From Pontederia crassipes (taxonomy: Eukaryota > Streptophyta > Magnoliopsida > Commelinales > Pontederiaceae), in the NCBI GenBank assembly GCA_030549335.1, contig CM060195.1, forward strand, positions 49,447,975 to 49,511,974: DNA of 64,000 nucleotides, given 5' to 3'. How positions within the stretch are numbered: the first letter of the stretch is position 1; every line of letters starts with the position of its first letter. A model generated the notes under the pieces. That model searched no databases. It worked only from the letters and a program-made list of their open reading frames with translations, and had not been told where the DNA came from. Below, one piece after another: positions 39,401 to 51,200 of the stretch. A program made the position numbers and the translations under genes.

Positions 39401-40020
39401 GAAGAACAAAACTTGCTTGTGTTGGGAATCTAATACTTCCACGATCAACTTATCATCCATGTTATTCAACTGGAATTCTTTGTCGCTTGTTACCAAGTAA
39501 ATCTGTCAGTTGCTGTTGATTTCCATTGGAGTGTTCATTTTATTATTCCTTGGTTTGGTAACAATGGCATTTGGAGGACGTCGAGGAAATTTAAGAAGCT
39601 TTCTAAGCTACTCGATGACACTATTTTTTTCTAGATAAAACGTTCTAAAATCTGATAAATTTGAACTACGAAAACGAGTTGAGAGCGGCGAGATTGGACC
39701 TGATCGACCCGTTCTTGGTCCTCAGACGTGGCTTCAGCGCCGCGATCGAGGGAGGCGATCGTCTCCAGCAGTTCCTCCTTGAGCTCCTCTCGGCTCTTCC
39801 CCTTCTTCTTTAGGAAGAAGGGAAAGAAGGAGACCCTAGACCTCCAGGTCTTCGCGGCGGACCGGAGGGGGGCGGGGGCGACGCCGCCGAACTCCCCCGC
39901 GGTCCGAGACGGAGTAGGTAACTGGAGCTGTTGACGCCCGTCGAGGTGGCGGCGGAGGGTTGTCGCCGGGAGGTGGGGATTTGGGATGGCAAGAACGAAG
40001 CAAGCGACTACCGACGCCAT
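36411..40020 (-). CDS. FBN3: Plastid lipid-associated protein / fibrillin, FBN3 (PAP4-like) type, complete
   Basis: Plastid protein of the PAP/fibrillin family, associated with thylakoid membranes or plastoglobules; its precise lipid ligand is not established from sequence. Six in-frame exons give 249 residues: 39700-40020, 39152-39265, 38618-38716, 36999-37073, 36608-36675, 36411-36483. The first 60 or so residues are basic and Ser/Arg-rich, as in a chloroplast transit peptide. The fibrillin domain follows: [69 protein letters not shown], and the family-typical terminus [10 protein letters not shown]. All junctions are GT-AG and no break is seen. The 1.5-kb intron 3 holds an antisense LINE fragment. 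A Pack-MULE-like element begins 249 bp upstream of the ATG and may affect its promoter (inference). Remnants occur at 42740-43196 and 47215-47530. Confidence 0.95.
37405..37910 (+). mobile_element. L1-type LINE RNase H fragment in FBN3 intron 3
   Basis: On the plus strand a decayed frame reads WKPPPSA, then [35 protein letters not shown] and, after a frame change, [20 protein letters not shown]. These match the C-terminal RNase H domain of plant L1-type LINE proteins (NSDG, EAEA, ECDS motifs). At least two stop codons and one frameshift are visible. It is antisense to the host gene and lies wholly inside the intron. Confidence 0.75.
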
Positions 40021-40268
40021 GAATGGACGACGAGCTCTCTCTCATCCTGGATAAAGGATTCACCGCCTTTCCGCCTCTGCCACACTGACCTCCGCCGTCG
40101 GATTTTAGTTTAGCGGCGAGCGATGTGATTTTGCTATGTCTTTAAACCGTTCTAAGCAACGGTTTTAACCGCTGCCAAGCGCTAACAGAAATGTGAACCA
40201 ATTATAATATAACCTGTGCGAAGCACGGCTCTTGCAAATTATGTTAACATAAATGAAAAAATAATATA

Positions 40269-41215
40269 GGGATTAATGAAAGTGCAGCACTCTTAGGTGA
40301 AACTTGGTGTAACGATTTAATCTCGATCATCTGTTTTAAATATACGGTCCAAATCAAAACTCTACTTTCTCTCCTCTCTCTTGCACGATCTCCTCCTCCC
40401 CACCAAGCCGCCATCGACCAACCTCTGCAACCTCCGAGCGCCGCCGCCGCCGCCGGCACCCCAACCCCAACCCCAACCCCACAACCTCTAAGTGTCGCCG
40501 CCCGCGAGCGCCGCCCCTGGGATCATCTTCTAGCGAACAACATCGATCGGACAATGGTCGGAAACCTTTGCAACCTCCGGCATTCTCACGCGTTGCAGCC
40601 ACCATCATTGAGCACGAATCCTGCCGACACCCCTACCCCGGATCCCCTGCGAGCCTACGCGTCGATCGTCGAACCAGATTTGCTGTCGTCGAGCCCTCGT
40701 CGACCGCCGCCGTCGATCTAATTTGTCGTAGATCCAGATCTGCCATTGTCGATCCAGATCTACCGCCGTCGATCATCGAGAGAGAGGAGAGAGCGGTGAT
40801 CGCAGAGTTTGGATGCAACGATCAAGTGCAGCGATCGTAGAGGTCGGGGGTGATGATCGGCAGAGGGGCTCGTCGGATCGTCCAAGCGCTCGCAGAAGGG
40901 TCGGGGCGCCGATCGTCGGAGCGCTCGCAGAGGAGCTCGTCGGATCGTCCAAGCGCTCGCAGAGGAGTCTGGGGCGCCGACCGTCGGAGCACTCACAGAT
41001 GGGTTGGTGCTCGCCCTCGCAAGGTCGCAGGCACCTTCGATCATAAGGGTTGGGGGCATGGACGATCACAGGGGTCGGGGGACGTGGGCGCTCGAGGTCG
41101 GAGAGGACGCCGGTGCTCAAGGTGGTCTGATCTGAGCCGGCCCATTGAATCCAACGATCGAGATTTAATCGTTACACCAAGTTTCACCTAAGGGTGCTAC
41201 ACCTCCATTAATCCC
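40269..41215. mobile_element. Pack-MULE-like element with perfect 9-bp target duplication
   Basis: Inverted repeats of about 60 bp bound the element (left GGGATTAATGAAAGTGCAGC; both ends share CTTAGGTGAAACTTGGTGTA in opposite directions). It is flanked by AATAATATA at 40260-40268 and 41216-41224. The interior of about 830 bp is very GC-rich, unlike the AT-rich surroundings, and has no transposase. GC-rich filler inside Mutator-type TIRs is typical of Pack-MULEs carrying host gene pieces, though I cannot name a donor gene. The interior holds a CGCCGC run and a CCCCAA run at 40459-40480. Open frames inside look like composition artefacts. Confidence 0.88.
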
Positions 41216-41669
41216 AATAATATATTAAAGAAATTAAACTTCATTATAAATTTACATCAAATTACAAAATACTTTTCTATAAACTGTATTCTTTACTTTA
41301 GTTCTTACGCATGAAAAAGCCACATAAAATTATATTTATGAGAATATTAATTTCTTAAAAAATAATATCAAATGAGATAATTATATGATCTTTAACTTTT
41401 TAATGATCATTGTAAAATTATCATAATTAAAAATTGTTTACATTAAAATCTCAATTGTAAAAATTTGCAAGTTCTTCTCTCTCTTCTAAGCTTTGAGTAT
41501 GAGAATCATTATTCTCTGATCTTGCCCTTAATAGAAATGTGATGCAATTATAATATATATATATGAGTTTAATATGCAATTAAAAGTTCGATTAATATGT
41601 GTTTTAAAAAAAATTGAATAGTTGGATAATGATTGTACCATTGAAATTAATTATTATGAATGAATGCAC

Positions 41670-42690
41670 CGACTTTAATATACTCCAAATGTTTTTCGTG
41701 AAAAATAGTTTATTATTACAGCAGAAGACAAGAATGTTTTTTTCACCTTTATAGGTTGGAATGTATTTGTTCCAACTCACAAATTTTTTTTCCAATGCAG
41801 TTTCAGTTGTCTAGGTTTCATGGTTTTGCCGTGTGAAAAGTTAAATATTGTTATTTGCGGATCGTTCGGTTGAAGAATATTTTTTAAGAGAATAAAGTCG
41901 CAGAATATCGTATTCTTAAAAAGTAGAAATATTTTTATTCTCGCTTGTGTTTGGATGGAAGAGAATAAATTTTAAAATAAAATATTTTAAATAAAATATT
42001 TTATTATAAATAATTTATGGTTAATATTATAATAACAATAATAATAATAATATAAAACATAACACTAAAAAAAATAAAAGAGCGATTCAAAAAGTAAAAA
42101 AAAAATGAGAATATCTCTATTCTTCTTATTTTGAAGAATATCTTTATTCTTCTAATGGTAATAAATATAACGTTTCGACAAATTTTAAGTGGTTTCATAG
42201 TTTTTTTTATTATTGACCAAAATAATCTTAAATAAGTGTTTAATTATATTCCGGGAATAACATAATATTCTTGTGACATTCTTGTGATCTTTTGATTTTT
42301 CTAAATATCCTATCAAATTGTGGCAATCTTGAGGGAAAGAAACCTGCCCATAATTGGAATAGGTGGAGAAGATTTTTAAGGAAGTAGATGATACTGCAGA
42401 GACTTGGTAATGAATTGCAAACTAATTAGGAGTCTTGCAATCATATGAAAAAAAAGAGATGGAAGAAAAAGAAATCTACAACGCGACCACTAAGATCATC
42501 ATTTATCACCATCTTCATTCTCTTTTTGTATAAAAAAAAACTACTAAGATCTTTGGTGACACTTAATGCCTTCATCGACCGAGAAAAAAGGAAAATAATA
42601 ATATGAGAGATGACTCAATAATAAAATTTCAACTAATAACAACTTTCTTACCATAAACAAGATATTATTAAGAAAGAATTTTTATTTTCT
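41670..42690 (-). pseudogene. SufC-like remnant, second block, split by a MITE
   Basis: This stretch aligns with 57290-57860: shared phrases include GTTGTCTAGGTTTCATG, GATCATCATTTATCACCATC and GACACTTAATGCC. The 57-kb copy contains the SufC-like exon ending IHVM at its splice donor; here the matching exon is largely deleted but the adjoining intron and exon G region remain. About 41855-42262 is extra sequence absent from the 57-kb copy, probably an inserted MITE. Confidence 0.65.
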
Positions 42691-43196
42691 TTGTCCCGCC
42701 GCACTCCAACTTGCCGCGCCACCCTCCCGGCCAGATATAATGTTTTATACTAATTATATAAACTTTATTAAAAAAACATATTTATTTTGATCGAGTTAAA
42801 ATTCTATGATTATTTTGACTCATGTTTTCACCGTCCATGTCTTAGTGATGAGCAGTTTCTTCTCTTATATGTTGTGATATTTTTTCTCTATGCAGATTAG
42901 GCGTCCTACAAAAGACCAAATTGTCCCTACTTAATTCAGAAATTCTAAACCTATTTTCTCTTTTTTTCATTCTTTAATAAGAAAAATCAAGATGTTGCAT
43001 CATATATATCATATGCATCATGTATAAGAGAATTTCTGGAGATATTCGGAAAAAAAGGACATGAGATTCGGTAAACAAGCATGACAAAATGTTAAAAGTC
43101 AACACTAAACTCGACCTGTATGATGGATCAACCATTTTGAGTATGAACAAGTTGCCCTTGAAATCGTTCGAGATCCCGGAGAGAAGATGAGTTGTA
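42690..43196 (-). pseudogene. MPS1 exon 2 scrap joined to FBN3 3' remnant
   Basis: 42690-42735 matches MPS1 exon 2 (TTTGTCCC then CTTGCCGCGCCACC; compare 22266-22325). 42735-43190 aligns closely with 36045-36497: shared are TTTATTTTGATCGAGTTAAA, CAGATTAGG, and a decayed copy of the last FBN3 exon (TGATGGATCAACCATTTTGA). The same MPS1-FBN3 junction is therefore present twice. The match breaks at about 43196, where LTR-like DNA begins, and resumes at 47215. Confidence 0.87.
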
Positions 43197-44019
43197 ACAT
43201 TCTCAAAATCATTCCTCCTATCACGTAAGCAGTCAGGTTAATTTCGGGAGCGCTACATTGTCTATTACACTATTGACCATGTAATAAAATGCACACGTGA
43301 CATCAATGTTATAAAAAAATATAATAGAACTTTAATGCGAAAGTTTGAACGTTGGAATGTCAAGGGACATAACTAATTCAATACAGTCTGTAACGAAATG
43401 AGAAAAGACCACAAGTTCAATAAGTTCGATGAGCGGAACAACACGATGTCTTTGAGTAACAAGATAATTATCAAACTAAAGGTAAAGCTTGATGATGTAT
43501 ATTGTCATGTGCATCATCCTCCAAGCTCTGAGCACATCCACAACTCATTGTCCAGGATTTTCACTTGCAAAATTTCAATGCAGAGGGATCGAATACCCGT
43601 GAGCAAAAAGCTCAGTACGATAGCAATATAAACGATGAAATAAAGATCAATGATAACCATATGATAAATGTATCAATGATGAACAATACTATACTTTGGT
43701 TTCTATGCATTAACTGTGATAGGTAATATATCTTGCCTTATGTATATATCTGTACTCTGTTCTTTACTATGACGATACCATGTCTTTATCATACTCTGCA
43801 TTATCTATACCATGATATGTTCCATACTTTGCTATGCCATACTCTATGCTTTTCTTTACAATACTTTGCTTTACATTACTTTGATGTGAGTTGCACTACG
43901 TCTTTTACATTACTATAATGTCCTTAAAGTTAGTTGTCCTATGTGAGCTCGACTTTATTAGATTGAGATGTTAAAGGTGCCTCTATGAATCTGTAAAGCC
44001 AGTAAGTCCATAAAGGAAA

Positions 44020-44300
44020 AGGGGTGTGACAATGCATCACCCAATTCGAAATGTAGGTGGAAGAGGACCTACACTTCAGGAACAGTGGTCATTTAATAAC
44101 CTGTAGGTTCACTGTCTCCTCAGTTAGCTACATATCTCTCTTGCTCAGTACTATGTTCTTTAGGGGAAGGAGTGTGACAAATGTATCACCCTTCTTCGAG
44201 ACACATGTGGGAGAGAATCTGAAGTCTCAAGAATAGTGGTCATTGAAGATCAGTAGGTTCGTTGTCTCATCAGTTAACTACCTGCCCCTCTCTATATCAT
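44020..44300. repeat. Two diverged tandem copies of about 140 bp
   Basis: 44026-44150 and 44168-44300 share phrases in the same order: GTGTGACAA, TATCACCC or CATCACCC, GTGG, AGTGGTCATT, GTAGGTTC and GTCTC TCAGTTA. They are direct repeats within the presumed gypsy LTR region and have diverged considerably. Confidence 0.65.
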
Positions 44301-44629
44301 ACTGTAATATTTGTTTCGTACAATGAGGCGGCACATAAAAATCCATTGTCTTTGTCTTTGCTTTATTTATTTTTACTTGTCATATAATCTATGAATCAGG
44401 ACTCAAATGGGCGTTAATGTCGATATAATAGGACTCAACCAGTATAGATGAACTGGTTAGAATCTCCAATTAGAATTTGAGTCAGACTTAAGTCAGGTCA
44501 AAATCCGATTCGGACTATGTCAATGTCAAAACTAGTTCAATGTCTTTCTATGGTTTGAGTGGGTTGAACCGGTTGGTTTGAACCGATGGATTTAATTGAA
44601 CCGGATGGTCTGAACTTATTGGTCTGATT

Positions 44630-44905
44630 GAACCGGTCGACGTTCTTGGTGGACCGGTCGACCATTTCTGGTGGACCGGTCGACCGTTCCCTGGCACCGG
44701 TCGGCCGACCCTCTTGGATCGGTCGACCTTATTCTTTGTCGAATAGTCTGTGGATCGGTCGACCGCACGCATGGGGTCGGTCAACCGATTGCTCTAGGAT
44801 CGGTCGGCCATACTGGTGATCGGTCGACCGGTCGTAAGGTCATGAGGATGCGCACTTTCTCACACGGATTGGTCGACCGTTGATAAGATCGGTCGATCGG
44901 TCCCT
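44630..44905. repeat. Irregular array of GGTCGACC palindromes
   Basis: The 8-bp palindrome GGTCGACC or a one-base variant occurs about ten times at spacings of roughly 20-40 bp, usually preceded by GATC or ACC. It sits within probable LTR sequence. Similar GTCGAC motifs occur in the LTR fossil near 27415-27545. Its function is unknown. Confidence 0.8.
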
Positions 44906-46739
44906 GTGATAAAATAGGACCGCCGGACTTCGTCCTTGATTCCGGCGATCTTCCGGTCGTCAAATTATTATAACGTAAATATGAAAAATGACACTAACAA
45001 TCTCATGATCACAATGATCTAATTCTTTGCATAAAACAATCCGTATTTCTTTGTCTAGGGATTAAAAACGTGCTAAGGTACCTTTCTCGTCATTAGAAGT
45101 TCGCCGACGATTCTCTCGTCGTCCGGTTGGTCGCCGGTGGTCTCTGATTGACGAGGAGGGTTCGCATGACTCTTGCGCACGATGAGGGAGTCGCTGTGAG
45201 GCAGGATTGTCCGTTGTTCTTCGTCTTGGTCGAGCTCTGCTTCGCCACCCACGCTATCGATCGTCGGAGAGACGAAGGAGAAGGAGAGACGGAGACGAGG
45301 GGAGAGCGACAGTCGGCAGAGGTCCAAGGGGGTGCGAGGGCGCCCCCTTTTCGCCCCTTTATAATCCTTGCCGACCCTTGGTCGGCCGGATTTGGAAACA
45401 GTCACGATCAGGGGCAAGACTCTCGCCCCTAATCGTCCGTTTCTTGTCGTTCGTCCCCTTTTTTTGAATTCGTTTCAAATTCACTCATTAATTGCATTAA
45501 TTTCACATTTTTGAATTTTTTTTCCTTAAATAGAAATTGGATACGTTACATTATTACCCTCTTAAAAGAAAATTCGTCCTTGAATTTTGATAAAAGTTAG
45601 GACTTACCGAATAGTTCAAGAAATTTTTCTCGCATCTCTGCTTCTACTTCTCAAGTTGCCTCTTTTTCTTAGTGATGCTTCCATGCTACTTTGACCAATG
45701 ATACTCTCCTTTTCCCTCGCTGGTGTTCTTTATATTCTAGTATTTCCGTAGGTCGTTCTTCGTATGTCAGATCCTCCTTGAGGTTTGGTTTCTCAATTTG
45801 GATTACGTTGGCGTAATCGTGCTTGTACATCCGGAGCAATGAGACATGAAAAACATTATGCACCCTGACATACGTTGGGGGTAAGGCCAACCTGCATGAC
45901 GAGTCTCCAACCATGTCTAATATCTCAAAAGAGCCTACATACCTTGGGTTCAATTTTTCACGCTTACTAAAACACATCACTCCTTTGATGTGAGAGACCT
46001 TAAGCAGGACTTGATCTCCTGCCTTGAACGTGTGTTCCCGGCGTTTCTTGTCTGCATAGGTCTTCCGACGATCTTGAGCGGACTTCATTCTCTTCTTTAT
46101 CAGTTCAATCCTATCTATGTACTTTTGAGTCTGCTTCTGTAATTTCGCGTTCAAAATCTTCCTTTCGCCCACTTCGCCTCAACATGCGGGAAGTGACATG
46201 GTCGACCATACAATGCTTCAAATGGGGACATTTCTATGCTAGTGTGAAAGTTGTTGTTGTAGGAGAACTCGATGAGAGGTAAGTGCTTGTCTCAGTTACC
46301 GTGCCAATCCGGTGCGCATGCTCTAAGCCTCCAGTGTTTCGTCCTTTTTTATTGTTCGTCTATTTGAGGATGGAAGACTGTACTATAGCGAAGCCTCGTA
46401 CCAAAAGCGTTCTGCAGACTCTTCCAGAATCTTGATGTGAATCTAAGATCTCTATCAGACACGATGGTTGATGGAATCCCATGAAGTCTAACAATCTTCT
46501 GCACGTATAGATTCATTAAACTTTCAAAAAATTATTTTACCTTGATGAGTAGGAAGTGAGCTGATTTAGTGAGTCGGTCCACTATCACCCAGATGGCATC
46601 ATGCCTCTTCTGAGTTCGAGGCAGACCCGTAATGAAATCCATCGCTATTTCTTCCCCCACTTCTACCGTGGGATGCCCAGATTCTTCAAAGTTTCTTGAG
46701 ATTTCTGGTGTTCCACTTTGACCTGTTGGCAGACGATAC

Positions 46740-47214
46740 ATCTAAAAACGTATTCTACGATCTCCGCGCGGCAGGGAGGGCCCCTCCTTCCCTTCGCCGC
46801 ACGGTGCAAGGGTGGGGGGTCGCCCCCTTCCTGCAACCTCCGGCGAGATTGTAGGGAGGGGGCGCCCCCTCCCCCCTCCCCTCCTTCCCTTCGTCGTGCG
46901 GCGCCCCCCAACCCTTGCGCGCGTGGCGCAGGGAAGGAAGGGGGCGACCCTCCGATGACACATGATCATTTTTTAATTATTTTTTTATCTATTATTATAT
47001 ATTATTTTATGTAAAAATGAACTAAGATTCGAATTATGGGTATAATGGACTTTTCATAAATGTAAAAAATAAAAAATAATGAAGAAATTAACGGAATTGG
47101 ACGGAATGATCAAATTGGAAAAATCATGATAATTTCTAAAAAAGCGAAGTTCGTAATTTGAAGTTAGATATGGAAAATTGCGATAGTTTAGGGATGATAG
47201 GAGAAAATAATTCA
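46740..47214. other. GC-rich palindromic tract and MITE-like end
   Basis: 46745-46960 is an island of G and C runs with palindromes such as GGGGGCGCCCCC, in contrast to AT-rich DNA on both sides. 46965-47214 looks like one long end of a Mutator-type MITE (phrases GAAAAATCATGATAATTTC and AGTTTAGGGATGATAGG resemble 1481-1530). Open frames across the GC-rich part are composition artefacts. Confidence 0.5.
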
Positions 47215-47530
47215 AGAAAATTTGAAATGGTCGATCATGGTCTTCGTGAAGCAAAATAGTAATTGCTTTGAAACCCTGTAACTGTCATTGCTTTCCAGTG
47301 TAGCAAGTTAATAGAAAGAATCTGTGTCACAGCTCAAACGCATCATAGGAATAAATAGCTCAAAACCATGTATGTAGAGTTTAGACAAAATGAGTTCAGC
47401 AACGTGTTGTCATCCCTTTCTATCAGAAGAAACCTTGTAAAGCTGGATTTTAAAAACTATTCTCATTGGCATCCATGGAGAGAGAAATTAGCATTGGTAC
47501 CAAATTAGCCGTTGCCTGTAAATGCCATAT
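47215..47530 (-). pseudogene. FBN3 remnant, exon 4/intron 4 part
   Basis: The sequence resumes the FBN3 copy interrupted at 43196. It matches 36745-36910 (GTCGATCATGG, GCTTTGAAACCCTGTAACTG, GATTTTAAAAACTATTCTCA) and then the start of exon 4 near 37055-37085 (ACCAAATTAGCCGTTGCCTG). Most of exon 4 is missing, so this cannot be translated. Confidence 0.85.
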
Positions 47531-47638
47531 ATTTTAAACACCAAAATATAATTAAACACTAAAATAATTGAAATATATTTATTATCTTTTAGTGTTTGAA
47601 AAAGAAAAAAAATATAATCCTCTTCATCATAGTTGAAC

Positions 47639-47688
<50 letters not shown>

Positions 47689-48229
47689 AACGCTAAAATA
47701 TAACTCATATTTTAATTATTACGTGATGAGTGCATTTTAGTCTTTTCACAAATAACAAAAATAACAAAAGAAAAGTTAACAAAATCATGAAAAAATTTAA
47801 ATGCAAAAAAACATGATAATTTTGCAAAGATTTTACAAAAAGAACACCACTATTATCATTCCATTTGTCTTACAAAGATAAAAATGTTGAACACTTTAAA
47901 CACTGACACGATAAAGTCACCATAATATTTTTTGAAATGTCAATAGAGGTGCCCTAAAAAAATAACCACTAAATTTATGCCCAAATTAAATGAACTAAAA
48001 TTTGCAATCTTCCGACCAAAAAAGAACACAAGCTGCAACTTACGTACCCAAATAAAAGTACATTGCAGCATCTAAATTGCAAATTAATTTACATCAATTT
48101 TTGTACAAATACCGTGTATGTATTCGAACCTTTCCGGTGGGAGAAGCAAGTCTACATGAAGTGAATGTGATCATTAAAGAAAGTTGCTAGATTATTGACA
48201 GAAGCTTTGCCATTTCACAAGTAGCGTGT
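47531..48229. other. ASHR1 downstream region, partner of 23640-24395
   Basis: Non-coding DNA between the FBN3 remnant and the ASHR1 stop codon. It contains an ATT microsatellite at 47638-47687 and is duplicated beside MPS1 at 23640-24395. It probably carries the 3' untranslated region of ASHR1. Confidence 0.6.
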
Positions 48230-51200
48230 TTACGATCCTCTACTGGATGAAGGTTTATAAGAAACCTCAACACGGGCTTCTTCCAACTGGTTCAGGAGCT
48301 CTTTCATGAAAGGTGTACCAGTCCCGTGCGTGATTCGAAGAATATCCGTCGCCTTGCGGAATGATTCAAAGGCGTCCTCTGTCAGTTCGAGTAACCTGAT
48401 AGATCAAATATGATACAGTAAGAAACAGTGGCAAAGAGGTTTTCTATTTAAATCTGAAAGCAACAAGATCAATAATGAGTTCCAGAAGGTTTGAATTATG
48501 CACGGGCAATTAGTAGATTCTTGGAATGTCATGCGTTCTTTTCTAGTTCTGGTGAGACTGCTATGCGAAACTTAATTCATGGTGCAATGTTAATTGCGTC
48601 AGCTGAAGCAATATTTATCTTATTGTGATTACCATTCGAGTTTCCCACAGGTATAAAACTGAAGTCCAAGCATTGGATGAATTGCTGGGTAGATTCCTGC
48701 ATTTAGGAAGAAGATGTTAAACACAATTTTGAACTGTATTGAAAGGGCAGCATAACTGCTCAGTGCGACCAATCAGAATGCAGAAGCTAATGATCATATT
48801 CTTCAATCCTTTCCATATTATGATTGTAGAACTTATGTTTTCTGGTTCACAGATAAGAATCCATGTTTTCTTCATGCATCAAACTTACAAAGACATAATT
48901 GAATTTCACAACCTATATTGACCACTACTAGAAAAACAAATGAATGCTTTGCATACTCTGATAAACTGGAATAGTTGAACGGCAATATGTCAAGGCACCA
49001 TCCCAATCTTGCAGCTCCATGAGAATCTGTAAAAAGTATCAAAAACATTATTCCTATTAGATAATGGATACAATCAAAAGAAACAAAAAAAACATGGGAA
49101 CGATTGTTGCAGACTTGCAGATACAAAATAGGACGCACGCTGCCTCTGCACAATAGTTGAAGATATAAAATAGGACACTTATGCAAATGCGCAGATTAAT
49201 GTAAAATCATATATTTATGTAATCAACATACCTTCAGTAGAGTCTCTCGGGTTCGTAGTAAATCAAGGGAGTATGGATGACAGAGCTGAAGCTGGAGCCG
49301 TTCAACATTTTTATACATACAATTTGCATCAGAAAGATCTAATTCTAGTCAAGGAGAAAAATTATGACAAAACAATTTTAACATAGTGTATTACATTAAT
49401 GATACAAAAGGAAATAGACCAAAATGTTTAAATCGCACGGTAATCAGGATACTGCCTCTGGACAGAAAACTTGAAGCTTTTTCTAATTGCTGTGCTACTT
49501 CAATGGAAAGCGCTTTGACTTCTTGTTCATCCCTAGTAAGGCCACATTGCTGGCATGTGAACATTTTCTGTCCTGTACAAGAAAATACAATGAAACAGAT
49601 AATGAGTACAGACGTGTGTGCTTGTTATACAAGAGAGCAAGAACAATCCTGATAGGAGTTTATGCCTTACTGCCTTAACTTACTAGAATCCAGAAGCAAC
49701 AAACCAATACACTTCTTGTCCTTACATCCATAGCCTTCCAAAATAGCAGTTGCATGGAGTTCATCATTTGGATCCTTAAACAAACGAGCATGATATTTTA
49801 AAGAAAAGAACATTGCGGACAGCTGCCGTGAAACAAGGGAAAAACAGAAAATGATCAAGTAACAATATCTGCAACAGAAACCTTTGAGCATTGCAGACAT
49901 CTGCATGTGAAGAAATACTGTTTGAGATCCTTCTGCCTTGTTTTAGTGGGTGCTGCAGTTTCTATATAACTAATCAAGATCTGAGAGACAAAATCCATAA
50001 GGTCAGATCTCCTACAAAGAAGATTATGTAATAGTTTAAATTAATAACTGGTGGAATAAACATAAGATAAAAGGAAAAAGACCATACCTCAGTACCTTTA
50101 GCTATAGGTTCTAAAGCACGCACAACAGCTATTCTACCCTCAAATACCAGAACTGAATTGGGGGAACAACTAAGTTCCAGATGCAGAACAAGAAAATCAT
50201 TCAGAAAAGTACGAAAATGAATTATTAGATGATAGCAAATTGTGACAACAATTGTCACATAGTATCTACCTGTGATTAATGGTAGAGATGACAGGATACA
50301 ATCCAGTCCCCAGCGGTCTGAGTTCACTATCACAGATACTATGAGCATTACAAGCCAGCTGCATCATATTAGAACAGGACCAATTAATGGAAGCAAAAAG
50401 TCTGTAAAGTTCCTAATGACATTAAGTTCTTTAAAACTAAAACCCTGTGTTTGATCATCACAAAGACAATAATCAACGAAAGCCAAACAGAAAGTTACAT
50501 AAGGAAGATGTGAATTGAGAATAACCACAAATAAGAAACCATAAAACATATGAAATAGCAATGGTGCATGCTACACCATGATAAACGGGTAATCTCAAGA
50601 ATTTTGGGAACCACGGCTTCACCAAGAACATGATTTAATCACAAGATATGAAAAGGAAACCCAACATTTAATTGGATCGAAAGGTACAAATATCCTGTGA
50701 CCTTAATGATATTGGATGATTCAATCTTCTATAACATGTTCAAGGAGCTTATGCTGACCATACCAAATGTATCAGCTAGATTAAGTATGAAAAGGAAGAA
50801 AAGATAGCAAAGCTATTATCAATTTTTATGAGATGACACCAAACTAACCTTGGAGAAATTGCATGTGACTTCCTTGATATTAATCTCCAGAGTAGGAAGA
50901 ACCAGCTTAACTAAATTAGCCATCTGGGCATAAAGCACCAGCTGTTTCTCATCAATGTCAGAAATATCTTAATGTGTTGTCTATCAAACAAAGGTGAAAT
51001 GGGAAATCCAATGTTTATCATCTAAAATCACAAGTACATTGAAGGATACGAGACTCTAGTGCCTCCACCAATTCATAGTTATCCATTGCAGTAGTGGGGA
51101 ATACCTTGCATTGGAAAAAGAATTGGTTAAACTATATCATCTGAATTATACCGTCTGGACTGGTGGGAGTAGCCAAATAGCACCCTGCTAGCATTCTCCC

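Larger units (their letters stand above)
43197..46760 (-). mobile_element. Ty3/gypsy LTR-retrotransposon fossil
   Basis: Minus-strand fossil with integrase core similarity at about 46530-46760 and integrase C-terminal similarity at 45669-46190 (wording such as RRKTYADKKRRE and VHNVFHVSLLRMYK). A purine-rich tract followed by a TGTAACG-type LTR start lies near 45540-45575, so 43.2-45.55 kb is probably LTR and related DNA. It lacks gag, protease, reverse transcriptase and most of the remainder, is broken in several places, and looks old. It splits the FBN3 remnant, which is found on both sides. Confidence 0.75.

Noticed and set aside
40459-40480. Interstitial telomere
   Set aside because: The repeat is CCCCAA, whereas the usual plant telomere is CCCTAAA; it is a short microsatellite.
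40354-41191. Several overlapping long frames on both strands
   Set aside because: All lie in the GC-rich interior of the Pack-MULE-like element; open frames in every phase indicate composition, not a gene.
46663-47014. GC-rich frames on both strands
   Set aside because: Low-complexity products of the palindromic tract beside the gypsy fossil; no domain.
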